From NCBI GenBank assembly GCA_964304625.1, contig OZ199840.1:10540001-10604000 (forward strand): a stretch of DNA of 64,000 bases, in the 5' to 3' direction. The position numbers were made by a program, and so were the translations under genes. The notes beneath the pieces were generated by a model that ran no database searches, was not told where the DNA came from, and saw only the letters and a list, made by a program, of their open reading frames with translations. The stretch is from Kudoa neothunni. Taxonomy: Eukaryota; Cnidaria. Every line of letters begins with the position of its first letter. The first letter of the stretch is position 1. Below, one piece after another: positions 48,803 to 61,116 of the stretch.

Positions 48803-51437
48803 CCCTCGGAAGACGGAGGTCCAAAAACTAACGCGGGTGACGAAAAGGATGCATTATGCACCCAGAAAATTTTCATGTTATTGCACTTATGTGCCTAAAC
48901 AAGGCATATCATATGCTTGGCAATTATTTTAACATTAAAAAATCATAAAAAGTAATAATAATTTAGGTATATAATAAGAAACATGCATTTAACCCTTAAT
49001 GGACCACCTTCTGGCGCTCACACAAAGGACCATTTTGGGCCCCGCGAGCCCCAGAATAAATCTAAGCTTAAATTGGTTAAATATGTTTATTAGCGCGATT
49101 AACGCTTAATCTATATTGCATCGTAAGGCCTAACAAAAATAAGACATATTTTCATTACGTAGAGTTACAAAAAGTAAAAGAATGTTTTCAAAGAATATTC
49201 GGTACAGTCACTCTTATGACACTAGCAAAAAACATGTTTGCTTCTGCGTACGACATTGGATGGGCAAAGATAATAGAGCCTTATTTTATTTTCATCGTGT
49301 CATAACTTTTTGTGTAATGAATATCAAAATCATATCTTACGATGTCCATTGAACGCTTTTCGTTCGGCTGGAAAGAAATTTTAGGATTTTTAAATCTTGT
49401 ATTCTCTCCATCTTTTATCAATGATATATCCAAATCATTTTCCGAACTCTCATTTAACACATTATTTTGGACAAAAAATTCTAGATGGCTCGATGAAATA
49501 CTTTCATAATCAGACGGCATTTTGATTAACTTGCAAAAATTTGTTTGAAATTAAAAAAATAAAACAAAGGGTTACATTCGTGATTAATGACTGCATTACA
49601 TGCTTAAAATTAATCGAAAATGGATTAAATAAGAATTAAATTTTAAAATAAAAAAACTAAAACAATTTCCAATTAAAAAAAAGATTATTATGAATTAAGG
49701 TGAAATTTTGGTTAAAAATAATGAATTTTTGAGGGACATAAACAAAATTTAGTAGGCAGATGAGCTCGTGGAGCCCAGGATAGTCCATTAAGGGTTAACT
49801 GATAATCATGATTGGCGAAAGAAACAACGAATCAATTATATATTCGATAGGAGTATATCTTACAACAAACTAAAACTCAGAATAAACCATTAGAGGAATA
49901 AACATTCAGCTTCAATGCTTTTTTCGCAACTCCATCGTACCGCCAGCTAACTCAGGGGTTGTAGGTTACGGATTATTCTCGTTAATCTCATAGATGAATA
50001 TTGAGATTAATTTGGAAAGGATTTCTTCTTCAATCAGACAATTATTTTTTAAATTTAATTTTAAATTTAATAATTGGATAAGAAAAAATATTCACTAATG
50101 AGAAATAGTGGAGGAAAAATGAAATCAATTACGTGTGTATACATACACTTAACTGAACGATAGTAATAAAGTATTTTTTAGTTACTTGCATTATTACCTC
50201 TCATACCATATTACGTTATTGTTGACTGTTGTTTTATTAGTTAAATTGAGTTTTTAACACGAAATAAAAAGTCCACGATTAAATATGTCGGTTAAACAAT
50301 TTGTATATATTAATTATCATAATTTTGAGTAAAGTATAATTTTTCGATTTTTCGATTTCTTCACAATATCCATAGAAATGAATATCATATATTTAAATAA
50401 TATTTGCCCCAAAGTAGTCTGTGACTTAAATAGATATATTGAGGTCAAATTATTTTATGAACATAAGTTTGATTTCAAATTGATATTTGGATATTCTAAA
50501 TTCTTTTATTAATTTAATGAGGATGACATAAAGTTTGTTTGAATATTTAAGGAGAAATTCAGGTCTTTTTGTCATTATTCCTTCAAAAGTGATTGTATCT
50601 TCATTGTACCGGGATTAAAATTATTTCTTTAGAAATAAATGTTGAGTCATCCCTCATATACTTATTAAATAATACAAATTTAATTTTAATATGAGAATAT
50701 TGAATATTTCCTAAACTTACACGACTCAAAATATTTGATTTGGTGAATTCCAATGTATGTTCTCGAAGAAAATATTGTCACCGATTTCGATCACTTGTTA
50801 TCACTCTGGAAATGTTAATACACATATTATACAAGCGATAAATTCTGGTACATCAGTAAGGTCCATAAACCTCCTGAAATGTCATCTTCTCGTTATACAA
50901 ACACAACTGTAGGGTTACGCCATTCGAACACCACTGTCAAACCCTTTTTGGTTTGATTATAATCGCTAATAATTTCGGAGTCGTTTTTGTATGATCGCTC
51001 AATAGCACTATCATGGAAAACTGTTGACGATCGAAAAATATACACATCTTCAAAACACAAATAGCAAAACTACCAATAACGTGCCTTAAATTAATACATA
51101 AGTAATCTCATCGCCCATCGGACTCTGTGGGTTTGAGTTAAAGTGTGATTTCTTAAGGTTCTTACAGATTTTATTGAGTCTTATTAATGTGAAAATTAAT
51201 TTTACATCGTATAATAATCTTTACGTATCTTTTGAAATGACATTTCAAACTAGCGTCAGTCATCATTTTAAAAGAGTTATATTAAGTCAATTTATTTCAA
51301 ATTGAATATTGTGAATTTTTTAAATAAAACAATGAATTATATATGAGAGATTTTGCTGAGTATAAGGTCTAGATTTAATTTTTAAAAGGGGAAATTACAA
51401 AAATTGGGGCATAATGCACCCCTTCGTCCCGGGAGGA
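48803..51437 (-). mobile_element. decayed piggyBac-like element enclosing a smaller one
   Basis: TTAA at 48799-48802 and 51438-51441. Ends read CCCTCGGAAGACGG and, inward from the right, TCCTCCCGGGACGAAG. A shared inner block GACGAA..GG.TGCATTATGC appears in inverted orientation at about 48838-48862 and 51404-51428. A minus-strand peptide trace SEIISDYNQTKKGL (about 50.98-50.93 kb) resembles the FYNxTKGGVD block of piggyBac transposases. Heavily decayed. Confidence 0.5.
48993..49794 (-). mobile_element. piggyBac deletion derivative
   Basis: 802 bases between TTAA at 48989-48992 and 49795-49798. Both ends read CCCTTAATGGAC inward, and both have a GGGC.CC.CGAGC block a little further in. A minus open frame (49520-49281) begins MPSDYESISSSHLEFF and is acidic, like the N-terminus of piggyBac transposases, with the catalytic part missing. 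It lies inside the larger piggyBac-like remnant. Confidence 0.72.
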
Positions 51438-51539
51438 TTAAAAAAGGTTTTTCATGGCGCACGCGCACTACTGCAGACATACACACTCTACAGATACAAG
51501 AACTTAATATACAGTAGATAGATTTGAAAAAATAAAGTT

Positions 51540-54262
51540 TAAGATATTTATATTTATTCGGCAAATAACATGTATATGTTTAATTGGATTATTGCTTGAT
51601 AATCTGTGGCTCGATTCAAGCAATCTGCCAAAAATAAAATCGTTGGATCATAAACACGTTTTTCTCCCTTATTTATTTACTTGTTGCATAAAAAACGCTT
51701 CCTATATGCCTTATGCACATATTAACCATAATATACATGAAATTATTTACTAAGATGTATTATAATTTGATATTTCCCAACATTTTTTTCTATCGTAATC
51801 CAATTATTTTTGAAAAAGTGTTTTGGGTTCCATCTTTTTCAAAGTATTGATTTTTGAAGAAGATTCCTTATAACGTTGTAACAAGCTTTCTATCACATTA
51901 AATCTTGAAATGACTAATATATTCTTCATTCCACATTAAAACTCGAATGAATTCAATCAGATATAATTAAAATTAATCGATGGTCCTTTAAAATTGTCGT
52001 CTATAATTTTTCACACCGTTAGAAAAAACATTAAACTAAACTAGTCGTAATCAAATCCACACTAAGCAAAACATTCGTGTATAGGGCTTATAACCCGAAA
52101 ATAAATAATAATGGTAGAAAATCAATCAATGGTATATTAGACTAAAATAAAAACAGAGGAGATCACGTTAATTAATGAGTCAAGTTTGAGGCTACAACTA
52201 TTCCAATTCTATTCGGTTAAGACCACATTAAATACTCTCATTTTAATTTTTTATAATTAGCCATTGCTTTTGGTGATGTTTTATGATTTAAATAGTCACT
52301 TAAAAATAAAGGAGATCCAAAACCGTGTTACCGAATTAATATTACGCCACATTGTCCAATTAATGCGCCATTATCCATGTTACATCAATACTCATGATTT
52401 TTCGCGTGCATCCAGCGATATTCATTAAACGTTAAAACCTTCCAATGACCCCAAAATTTTTCCACGCCTCAAGTTAGGACGTGGCTCCTTACGTTGGGAA
52501 AATTGTTATAAATTGTGTTAATTGAATATGTCTATAATCTTATTAATACATTGAATTATTTTGTTCTATCATGAGTTAATCGAAAATTTTAAACCTTCGG
52601 CTAAATTTTATTATTTCATAGGGTATAGAAAGCTAAATGAAATCCTTATACTATCACCTTTTTTTATTTTTATCTATAAAATATTGCTTTCCAGGTTTCT
52701 TAATTTTATTTATCTTGTTCAAAATTATCCCTTAGATCATATACTACCTTCTTATGAAAGGGATGAGGGAGACTGGCCCATTGGTGTCACCAGAAGTATG
52801 GAGAATGTGATTGATCGTTGGTTTATCGACATCAACGATGCCAAATGCAAACCTCTCGAATACCGTGGTATCAAAGGAAACTATAATAATTTCGCATCAA
52901 AAGGTCTTTGCGAAATGCATGGTATGTTAACTTAGAAATTACCTTTTTAAGATAATTTCAGGTAGGTTAACCAACAGAGAAAAGCTTCAAGGATGCAAAA
53001 AACCATTGCATCCTGGGCACTGTGTTAAAAATTCAGGCGCAACTACAAAATATTACTTTGACCAGACAACTGCTAAATGTGAGACATTCAACTATAATGG
53101 TTGTGGAGGAAGTTTTAATCGATATGATAGTGCAAAAGAATGTTATTTGAATTGTTTAAGTAAATATAAGAATTATTAAATGAGTTATTTTAAAATAATA
53201 ACCTTCAGACAAAAAGAATGGAGGACTCACTAACGCCGATGACAATAAAATAAATGCTGTAACAAATAAGAATGAATATATAGTTCCAAATTTATTGGAT
53301 TGTACACTAAGACCAGACGTTAAAGACAAGGATCCTAGTACAGCAATTATTGCTGATGTTAAAAATCGAAAGTGTGCGTATGCTGCGGTCTCAATAGACT
53401 CAAACACAAGAGGAATCTTTAGTTCCTTTCATCAATGTGTCAATAAATGTTATCGTATATTTATTGTTGTCTATTAAGTATCGTTAAATAATTTTAGCTT
53501 ATGATCACAATTCAACTGACGATAAGGCACATGAAAATAACAAGAAAGTTGCTGCGTGCAAAGCTGTTCCTTTTCAATATGCCATGGTTAAAACAGGCGG
53601 CGTAGAAAATACAATCTTCAAATATTATTATGACTCTGAAAATAAAGTTTGCAAGCGTATGGAGACTGGTCCAACAACGTCTCAATTACCAGATTTTAGT
53701 CCAGAAAAAAATAACTTCCCAACGATGGAAATGTGTCATAGTTATTGCGGAGCAGGTATTTAATTTAAAACAATACATATTCAAATCGAGATTTTAAGAA
53801 AATTTATATATTAAATTGATGGAAATTAAATTTAGAGAAATATAAAAGGGAAATAAAAATTGAAGAAACATGTACCCAACTTAAGGCAGGGGAAACCAAT
53901 AATGGAGTTTTTAAAGCAAAGAGATTTTACTACGATCACAACGATCACAAATGCAAATCATTTTTTTACCAAGGATTCGGTGGTAATACAAACAATTTCA
54001 GAACAGGGGCACTATGCAAAGCAGTTTGTGGGCAACATTATAATGGAAATACAGAAATAAAAATTGAAGATACTATCACCGAAGTATAAATCCCAAATAT
54101 CAAAACTATGTCAGAAACGGCTATAATAATTGTAGCCTAGTACAAGTTTGAAATTTAGAAACATTAATTAAACTGTTATAATGGATGTTCATAAATAATT
54201 GTCATAATTAAATAGTGTGTTTTGATCACAAAATTATTCATTGAGTATAAGAATTTTAACAT
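51540..54262 (+). repeat. tandem duplication unit B (Kunitz locus)
   Basis: Second copy of 41855-44600, same orientation, 9.7 kb downstream. Its right edge lies about ten bases from the hAT element at 54273. Confidence 0.88.
52637..54089 (+). CDS. secreted five-Kunitz-domain protein (copy B)
   Basis: Six exons, 52637-52694, 52736-52921, 52962-53159, 53209-53454, 53498-53755 and 53836-54089. Each coding length equals that of copy A, and the sum is again 399 residues with all introns in phase 1. The signal peptide is MKSLYYHLFLFLSIKYC. Domain architecture and cysteine pattern are the same as copy A: domain 1 with two cysteines, domain 2 with six, domains 3-5 with four and no C14-C38 pair. Domain 1 differs from copy A by a single residue (S to N), whereas the stretch after the first cysteine in domain 4 and parts of domain 5 differ strongly. 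Both copies are therefore under selection to remain open. Likely secreted; target unknown. Confidence 0.9.
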
Positions 54263-54347
54263 TATATATAACTAGGGACTGTACTTTTCGACGTTTATTC
54301 AATACTTAGAGCAAGCGCAAATGGCGAAACATAACAATTTTTAAATT

Positions 54348-54625
54348 GGCACGGTAATCAATATCTCAATAACCGCCTCTCAGTTTTCAACCACATTTCA
54401 CAAACTTATTGATTGAGTTTTTTCCTACAAAATTTTTTATACAAATATAAAACATACGTTTATCATCGTGAAAACCCTATTAAATATTTTAGAATTGTTA
54501 AAATCGTAAATTTTAAGTTATTGTTAAAGCGTACGACTTCGTTTAAATTAATTACAACCAGTATTTTCATAATAAGTAACAAATGGTGGACTGCCATTAT
54601 TCACTGGTGGGCGCGCGAGTAGCGA
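54348..54625 (+). repeat. left long inverted repeat of the MULE
   Basis: About 280 bases; inverted mate at 57521-57815. Near-identical blocks include ACCGCCTCTCAGTTTTCAAC and ATACGTTTATCATCGTG. Confidence 0.9.
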
Positions 54626-55230
54626 CCTCCTTTTTTCATGCATTTGTTTGCGCTGTTTCTTACATCTGAATTTTTATCACAATGAGGAAAATCAAAATAT
54701 GTAGCCGCCCCAAAAATATACTTAACGGAGCCAGATAATAAATTTTCGTTATGATTTACTTGGAAGCATTCGATTGTTGTTTTCTTTTCTTTGGCAAGTC
54801 TATCGCTGTTAATGTTTGGCCCATAGGTCTTCCTTCAGATTTTACCTTATTAGGAAGAATAAGACCTATTAGATATTATCTTAATTTGAACGTGTAATAA
54901 GATACGACTATTATCGTTGTATGTCTATATGTGCGCTATACCAGAAATAATGTGTGAATTAACATTCCAGTCATGTTCCGATATTTCATTTCTTGTTTTT
55001 TCATTGAATGACTGATAAATTATTACCGCTTGGTCTGGAATTCCTAATAATATTAAGCAGCGATAATTTGAGCGATTGTGCTACCACGGGGAAATTCTTA
55101 AACATGTATTAGTTGAAACTTTTTCAACCATTTTGTTGCAGGAATCTTCGACTTCACTTATTTCTGTAACAAATAGAAACAATCACGAACTAAACTATCA
55201 CCATATTCTTTGTAAGAGGTTTTGAAAATT

Positions 55231-57254
55231 TTAACTTTTATGACAAATAGAAATAATAATTATTCGCAAAAGTACTTTTCCCAACGATGTCCTCCAACTT
55301 ATTTGAGTCATGAGAGAGCATGACTCAAATAAAAGGGATTTAACAGCTTGAATGCATTTTTGATAATATTTTCCACAAAATTCAGCCGATGATGATGCCA
55401 ACTTATTTGTAAAAATTGCTGCATGTTTCAATTTTCGGGAATAGGAATTGAGGTTTGGATTTTTTCGGCATTTTAATGAAATATTTTGTGAACTTTGAAT
55501 AGGAATATTCGGAGAAGGGGAATAAGATAGAAAATTATTTATATGTTCTCTTGTCCACCGAGGATGACGTAACAAAGGTTCAAACAGTTCTAAAGATAAG
55601 TCATTCCCTAATTTTAGTACATGTTGACATGGAAGTTGATAACTTCCGTAAAACTTGCATGAACAGAATTGTATGGATGTATCTGATAATCTATTTAGAT
55701 TTCCCAAGGTCGTTGCAGATAATAATTCTTCATGGACTAATTTAGCTGACAACGGCTAAATGAAGATTTGAGTATCTATTTCCGCCTCACATTTTGCATT
55801 GCTTTGAGAATTATTAAGCGATTCTTGACTTGTTTTCAACTTCTTTCTATTCTCATTGAACGAAGAAGATCAAAACAACGTTCCATAAATTCGGGAAACA
55901 CGGAAAACTCTTTAATAACTGTTTTAAGTTTCCCATTTATAGACTCAAGGCGGTTATTCGTAGTGGTATTATAATAATGTCTAGCCTTGCTTAGACCAAT
56001 GATCCACTCATCTGATATTGTTTCCCCCGTTTTATTTTAAATATTTTGTGATTCTAGGAATTCCAAAACTATAAAGTTCATTGCATTGGGTATTGAAAGC
56101 AATTGTATCATCCACGTAAATCATTTTTTCTATTAAACGTAAAATTTTCTCTTTTTCATCCTTTTTATTGTTGTATTTGGATAAGAATATATCTCTTTGA
56201 AATATTTGCAAGACATGAAATTTTCAAACCAATAAACTGGCGTTTATAAAATATTTCTTAAGGTATTTGCGTAATTTTAGATCCTTGTCTGTAATGATCG
56301 TCATAACATTGGATTTACCCCAAGGAGCGATTTGAGTTAATTCGTTTAAATATGATAGAAGGGTTTCTTCGGTTTCATCAAACAGAATTCCAGCATTTGT
56401 TATGTGTGTAAAACCCAATGAGTTTTCTGCTAGAGTCAAATAAAAAGGAGATTTAAAATACTTTATGAAATTAACCAAAAGCTCATTTGTCGAATCTGTC
56501 ATTAAAAGTTCTGGGGAAAATTTTAGCATTCTTTTCATGTCTTCGTCAACTAATAATCCGCCACAAACTTCATTTTCTTTATTGGAGAGAACCCCTACAT
56601 CACTTTTTTAATCTAGTGTAAGCATGTTATAAAACGACAGAAAACTACCATCTTTTTTGGAAATTTTTTTCTATAAATTATGTAATGATTTCAAAGTAAT
56701 AATTTTCTAAGTTTTCATGTTAATGTGTGACTGTACCAATTTTTTGTTGACGCCAACTGCAATTAAACTGGCAAAGGTTGGGTCTGCCCTATCAATTTTC
56801 CTTTGAGGTGGTAAGTATTGAATGACGATAGGATCACAGTTGTGGTTATGATTTTGGTCAATCGATTTTAGAGGTATATAGAAGGGGCATCCTACTTTAA
56901 GTGAAGGTTTATTTCTTTTTCCAGTTTCACGATTTTCATGTTGTTTCATTAAAAAACAAACGTATTTTATCTCACAGTAAACGATTAAAGGGTTCAGGTA
57001 TCTAGTTATCCGCTTCTCTGCGTTTTCTAAAGATCTTGAATTGTATATTTTGAGGTTACTACATTCATTCTGTTCATAAGATAAATTGTTTCTCGTAATG
57101 AATTAAATGTGGGAAACGTCTTCCCTATCTCAAAGTAAACCTTTTCGTCTATGCATTGATTTGTTATCTCCATAATTATGACTTTAAAATTGTGCCACCA
57201 TGTGAATTCATACGTCGTATAAGTATCACTATCTAAAAATAAAACTGAGATCAT
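55231..57254 (-). pseudogene. broken MULE transposase
   Basis: Minus-strand fragments in the usual order: an N-terminal piece (57254-57027), a zinc-binding-like block with KVGCPFYI and NHNHNCD (56949-56707), a catalytic-core piece with PELLMTDST and MTIITDKDLKLRKYL (56538-56224), and a SWIM zinc finger FCSCKFYGSYQLPCQHVL (55.68-55.62 kb). MULE transposases carry a DDE core followed by a SWIM finger. Stops and frameshifts lie between the blocks, chiefly 56.2-55.75 kb, so it is not functional as it stands. Confidence 0.82.
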
Positions 57255-57520
57255 TTAGCATTCAAACTAATGTATAACGGCTCCAAATAACTTGGTTCTA
57301 GGATCCTTATTCCAAGTAACTTCCTAAATTTTTTCACTACATTCTTATTCTGGCAGTTGATTATCCTATAATAATCATACAATAACCGTAACATCAAATA
57401 TTACAAATATGAAATAAGCTAGGTTATATTTTTAAAATTCATATTTAACCTAAAAATTAATAATAATTTTATATAATTTTAATGAAAACTCGTAAAATTA
57501 ATTAATTGCGAGTCTCGACA

Positions 57521-57815
57521 AGTGGCGTAGCTTTTGCGTGCCCAACCAGTGAATAGCGGCGGTCGACTATTTGTTACATATTATGAAAATACTGGTTATA
57601 ATTAATCTCAATAGAGTCGTATACTTTAATAACTTATAATTTGTGATTTCAAAAATCCTATTCTATTTAATAGGGTTTTCACGATGATAAACGTATGTTT
57701 TATATTTATATAAAAAATTTTGTAAGAAAAAAAACATTTAATAAATTTGTGAAGTGTGGTTGAAAACTGAGAGGCGGTTGTGGAGATATTGATTAACGCA
57801 CCAATAGCCATTGCC
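57521..57815 (-). repeat. right long inverted repeat of the MULE
   Basis: Mate of 54348-54625, adjoining the perfect target duplicate at 57816-57824. Confidence 0.9.
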
Positions 57816-58139
57816 TTTTAAATTCCGAAATATGTGATTAATTAACTTTGTCTTTTTAATATACTTTGAAAATGTAGAACTGCGAGCATTCCAAATTATT
57901 CAGTAGATAGATTTGTTCTATCACAAGTGAATACGTGCTTTAATTCGAAGAAGTTTCTCTCAACTAATATGGATGATAATGGAATTGGTGACAAATTATG
58001 TGTGATTTGTAATATCAGAGGATATTGTTTCTCATATTTTTTTCAAAATTCTCTGTCCATCAAATCATTTTTATTAAAATAAGATAATTGTAAGCATTTA
58101 TTTTGTAACCCGTCCCTTTTTATTGGCGATAACAAATGG

Positions 58140-59360
58140 CACAATATCTATTATGTTAGCTTCGTTAAAGTTGCTTATTGTAGAGAAGTTGATATTCTTC
58201 ATTGAAGTAAGAATGCCACTCGATGGGAAACTACGTTCAATTTGTTTTTGAACTATATTTGTAAGTTTTTCAATAATTTTATCTTATTTGTCAAAAGGAA
58301 GAGATAATAGGATATTTCTATTAATTTTTAGTACTTCATCTTGTTTTAAATTGTAAATTGAACTCATACAGTCGTAGAGGTGTGAGATGCCGAAAAATTG
58401 TTTGATTCGATTTCATGGGAGAAATAATATAATAAAGATAAAAACTTAATAATAAATCTAAAATAAATCAACATATTATCCAACTAGGCGGGAAACAGAT
58501 TGAACATTACGGTAAACTTTGAAATAGAATTATGTTTGGATTCTAGTAGCGACTGTTTTATAGCTGGGAAAGAGTCACAACAATATTAAATGCAATTACG
58601 TAAGCTGTACCAAACAATATCAACAACTCGAAGAATAATTTTCGTATATTCAATGTCATTTTATTGTAAGAGACAAAGTAAATGGCATTTAGCAGATCTG
58701 TTCGTAGCAATAAGGAAATGAAATTTCATGCATAATCGCTTTATATCTGTAAAAACTGAATAAATCTTTTTTATTATTACACAATGAATTAAATGAAAAA
58801 AAATAAGGTATTCGGACAATATGGCTATATATGAGCGATATACTTTTCAAATATTTCTTCATATAAGCGCAGAATCCGATGCGATGGCCATGCAATTTCA
58901 TGTGTACGTAATGATTCAGATATTTCATTTACAATTATTATAGCATTACATTCATTAAGAATTTTAGATTCAAGCATAATTATACTTCTTTCTTTGAGTA
59001 TTGTATCAAAAGCATATCAAAATATTAAGCAAGGTTCTGTTTTTAAAGTCAGGCGTCTCGTCAATAATAAGGGAAAATCGCGGATCTTTTAGAATCGTTT
59101 TCACCGCAGCAACATTCTGTTCAAACAAAATAGGTAATATTTATTTTACAATGAGCGACTGTCTGGCAAGAGTCGAGACGGCCAACAATATTTTGATAGG
59201 AATTTACGTAGAGTGTGTTCCCTGTAAAGTAATGACAATGGAAGTCCACCAAAGGCAACACTGACACTAAATCTATCACAAGATCATTGTTTGCCTTATC
59301 CCTACAAAATATATTTGGAAGAGAGGAAGATTTCTCAAGAGATGATTTCGTCAATATATG
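58140..59360 (-). pseudogene. broken hAT transposase (CGGBP1-like type)
   Basis: Minus-strand peptide traces: RDKANNDLVIDLVSVLPLVD (59.29-59.23 kb), then in another frame EQNVAAVKTILKDPRF and SLIIDETPDF (59.13-59.04 kb), which is the catalytic D(E)(T/S)xD signature of hAT transposases. Downstream fragments are too decayed to place. Frameshifts prevent function. Confidence 0.65.
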
Positions 59361-60108
59361 TATTTTGGATGAATTATGTTCAGAAACTGTTTCGCTGAAG
59401 TGGAATTTTTATTTTGCAATATTTGCATATTAACTTGTCATCCGCTTTTTCTAAATCGCTCCATTCATTCAAGAAGCTATCGATTTCTCTGCGTTTTCGT
59501 TCCATTTCAACATGTTCCAAAACTAAACAAGTACAACCGAATTGCCGCCGAAAAAATAAACGTCGAAACTTTCCAAAACATTCGACGTTTAAAATGGACG
59601 AAAATCGATTTTAATTGAAAAATACAGTCCCTAATTATAACTAATTGAATGATCGAAAAAAATCTGTAAACTTCGCATAACTTTGTTACTTAGTTTAGTC
59701 CATATGTTAATGTACAGATTAACATATTTAATATGACAAAAGTAAATGAATATATTCTTAACAAATAAAAATAGGTAAAATTATGAATATTCATATTTAA
59801 ATTAATTCAAAAAATAGATTATTTGTTCCATAACTAAATAGTAATAATATATACTATTTTTATATTATAATTTCTCCTAAAAATTAAATATGAAATTATT
59901 TTATAAATATTATGATTAAAACTAAGTTAACGAATCATTATAAAATTTCTATTATTTTTTAAATTCTAATAAAGAATTGAATAAATTATTTATTTAAGTA
60001 ACATCAATAAAATCTTTAAGAAAAGTTATAAATACGTAAAAGAATTAATGAACTCCTTGAACCACAATGTTGCCAAATGGGAACATTCTACTATTGTGAG
60101 TGTTTTAA

Positions 60109-61112
60109 CCATTTAATTACTTTTTTTGAGTATATCTTTATTGTAATAATATAGTTAATGTTTATTTGATTTTATTAAAATGAGTTATAAAAACTTTTAC
60201 GTTTTATATCAAGAGAAATACAGATGAATATCAAACTCTACGGAAAATATAAAAAAGACCAAAAGTATCGTGCAATTGAACTTGGAATTTTGAGGTTTCA
60301 GTAAAATTAAAAAATATAAATATATACTATTAAATAAGTCTATTGTAAAAATGAATCTAAATAGAAAATATGTTTTGATATGTATACTATAGGGACAGAT
60401 TAATCCTTGTTGCCATTTGGCAACGTTCCGCCTTCGATTTAAGTGTGTTAATATTTTCTAGAATGGATTTTGATTAGATTGGAGAAAGGAATAAACAGAA
60501 CAGACTTTAAAAAAATCATATTATTACCAGGTGGGCAGAAATCTGACGCCGAACTGGAATCGGATTCCATTGCGGATAGTCAATATGACGATATTGTATC
60601 CGAATTCAGCTCTAGTGATGAGAAGGAAGATGACTACCGTTTAAATTAGACAGTGAATGCGAAAAATTTAATTTTACAATTGATATTTTTGAACAATTTG
60701 AAAATATTATATTTGAATGTTTCACTCATTTCAACCGACTCTTCAATAATAGATTAGTTGAACATATTTGCATTAAATGTAATGTCCATTTGTGACTCAA
60801 TAAAGACAGAAACTGCTTTATGGACTATCAAAATTGTAATAAATAATTTAATATTTCATCTCTGATGGTGGTGGTGGAAAAGTAGTTTTTTGGTTCAAAA
60901 CAATGTAACAATAAAACGAGCATATGCTCACTCCCGCATATTGAAATAAGCACCGTCCCAATGTTGCCATTTGGCAGCAGCATGCGAGTATCTCTTTAAT
61001 TGTTGAAATGAGTGTTTCAATTTTTGGATATTATATAAAAAGTTATTTAAAATAAACATTATGAGCAACAAAAATATTTTCTGCAGTTGAATTAAATTCG
61101 GAGATTAAAGGG
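60109..61112. mobile_element. possible piggyBac-like deletion derivative
   Basis: TTAA at 60105-60108 and 61113-61116, with ends CCATTTAATTAC and, inward from the right, CCCTTTAATCTCC. An acidic coding trace, ESDSIADSQYDDIVSEFSSS (60.56-60.62 kb), resembles a piggyBac N-terminus. A near-palindrome GTTGCCATTTGGCAAC at 60409 has relatives at about 60070 and 60964. The one at 60070 lies outside the proposed left end, so the left limit is doubtful. Confidence 0.4.
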
Positions 61113-61116
61113 TTAA

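Larger units (their letters stand above)
54348..57815 (-). mobile_element. MULE (Mutator-like) DNA transposon inserted in the hAT element
   Basis: 3468 bases with ends GGCACGGTAATC and, inward from the right, GGCAATGGCTATTGG. It is flanked by a perfect 9-base duplication TTTTAAATT (54339-54347 and 57816-57824), the target size of Mutator elements. Long inverted repeats (about 54348-54625 and 57521-57815) are closely similar over most of their length. The transposase inside is frameshifted. Confidence 0.92.
54273..59633 (-). mobile_element. hAT transposon (CGGBP1-like) split by a MULE
   Basis: Outer ends read TAGGGACTGTACTTTTC (left) and, inward from the right, TAGGGACTGTATTTTTC, the YARNG form of hAT ends. 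Flanks TATATAAC (54265-54272) and ATTATAAC (59634-59641) agree at six of eight positions. Without the MULE insert the element would be about 1.9 kb. Its minus-strand transposase is broken. Confidence 0.8.

Noticed and set aside
53156-53407. Minus-strand open frame over Kunitz B exon 4
   Set aside because: Antisense shadow of the Kunitz domain 3 exon.
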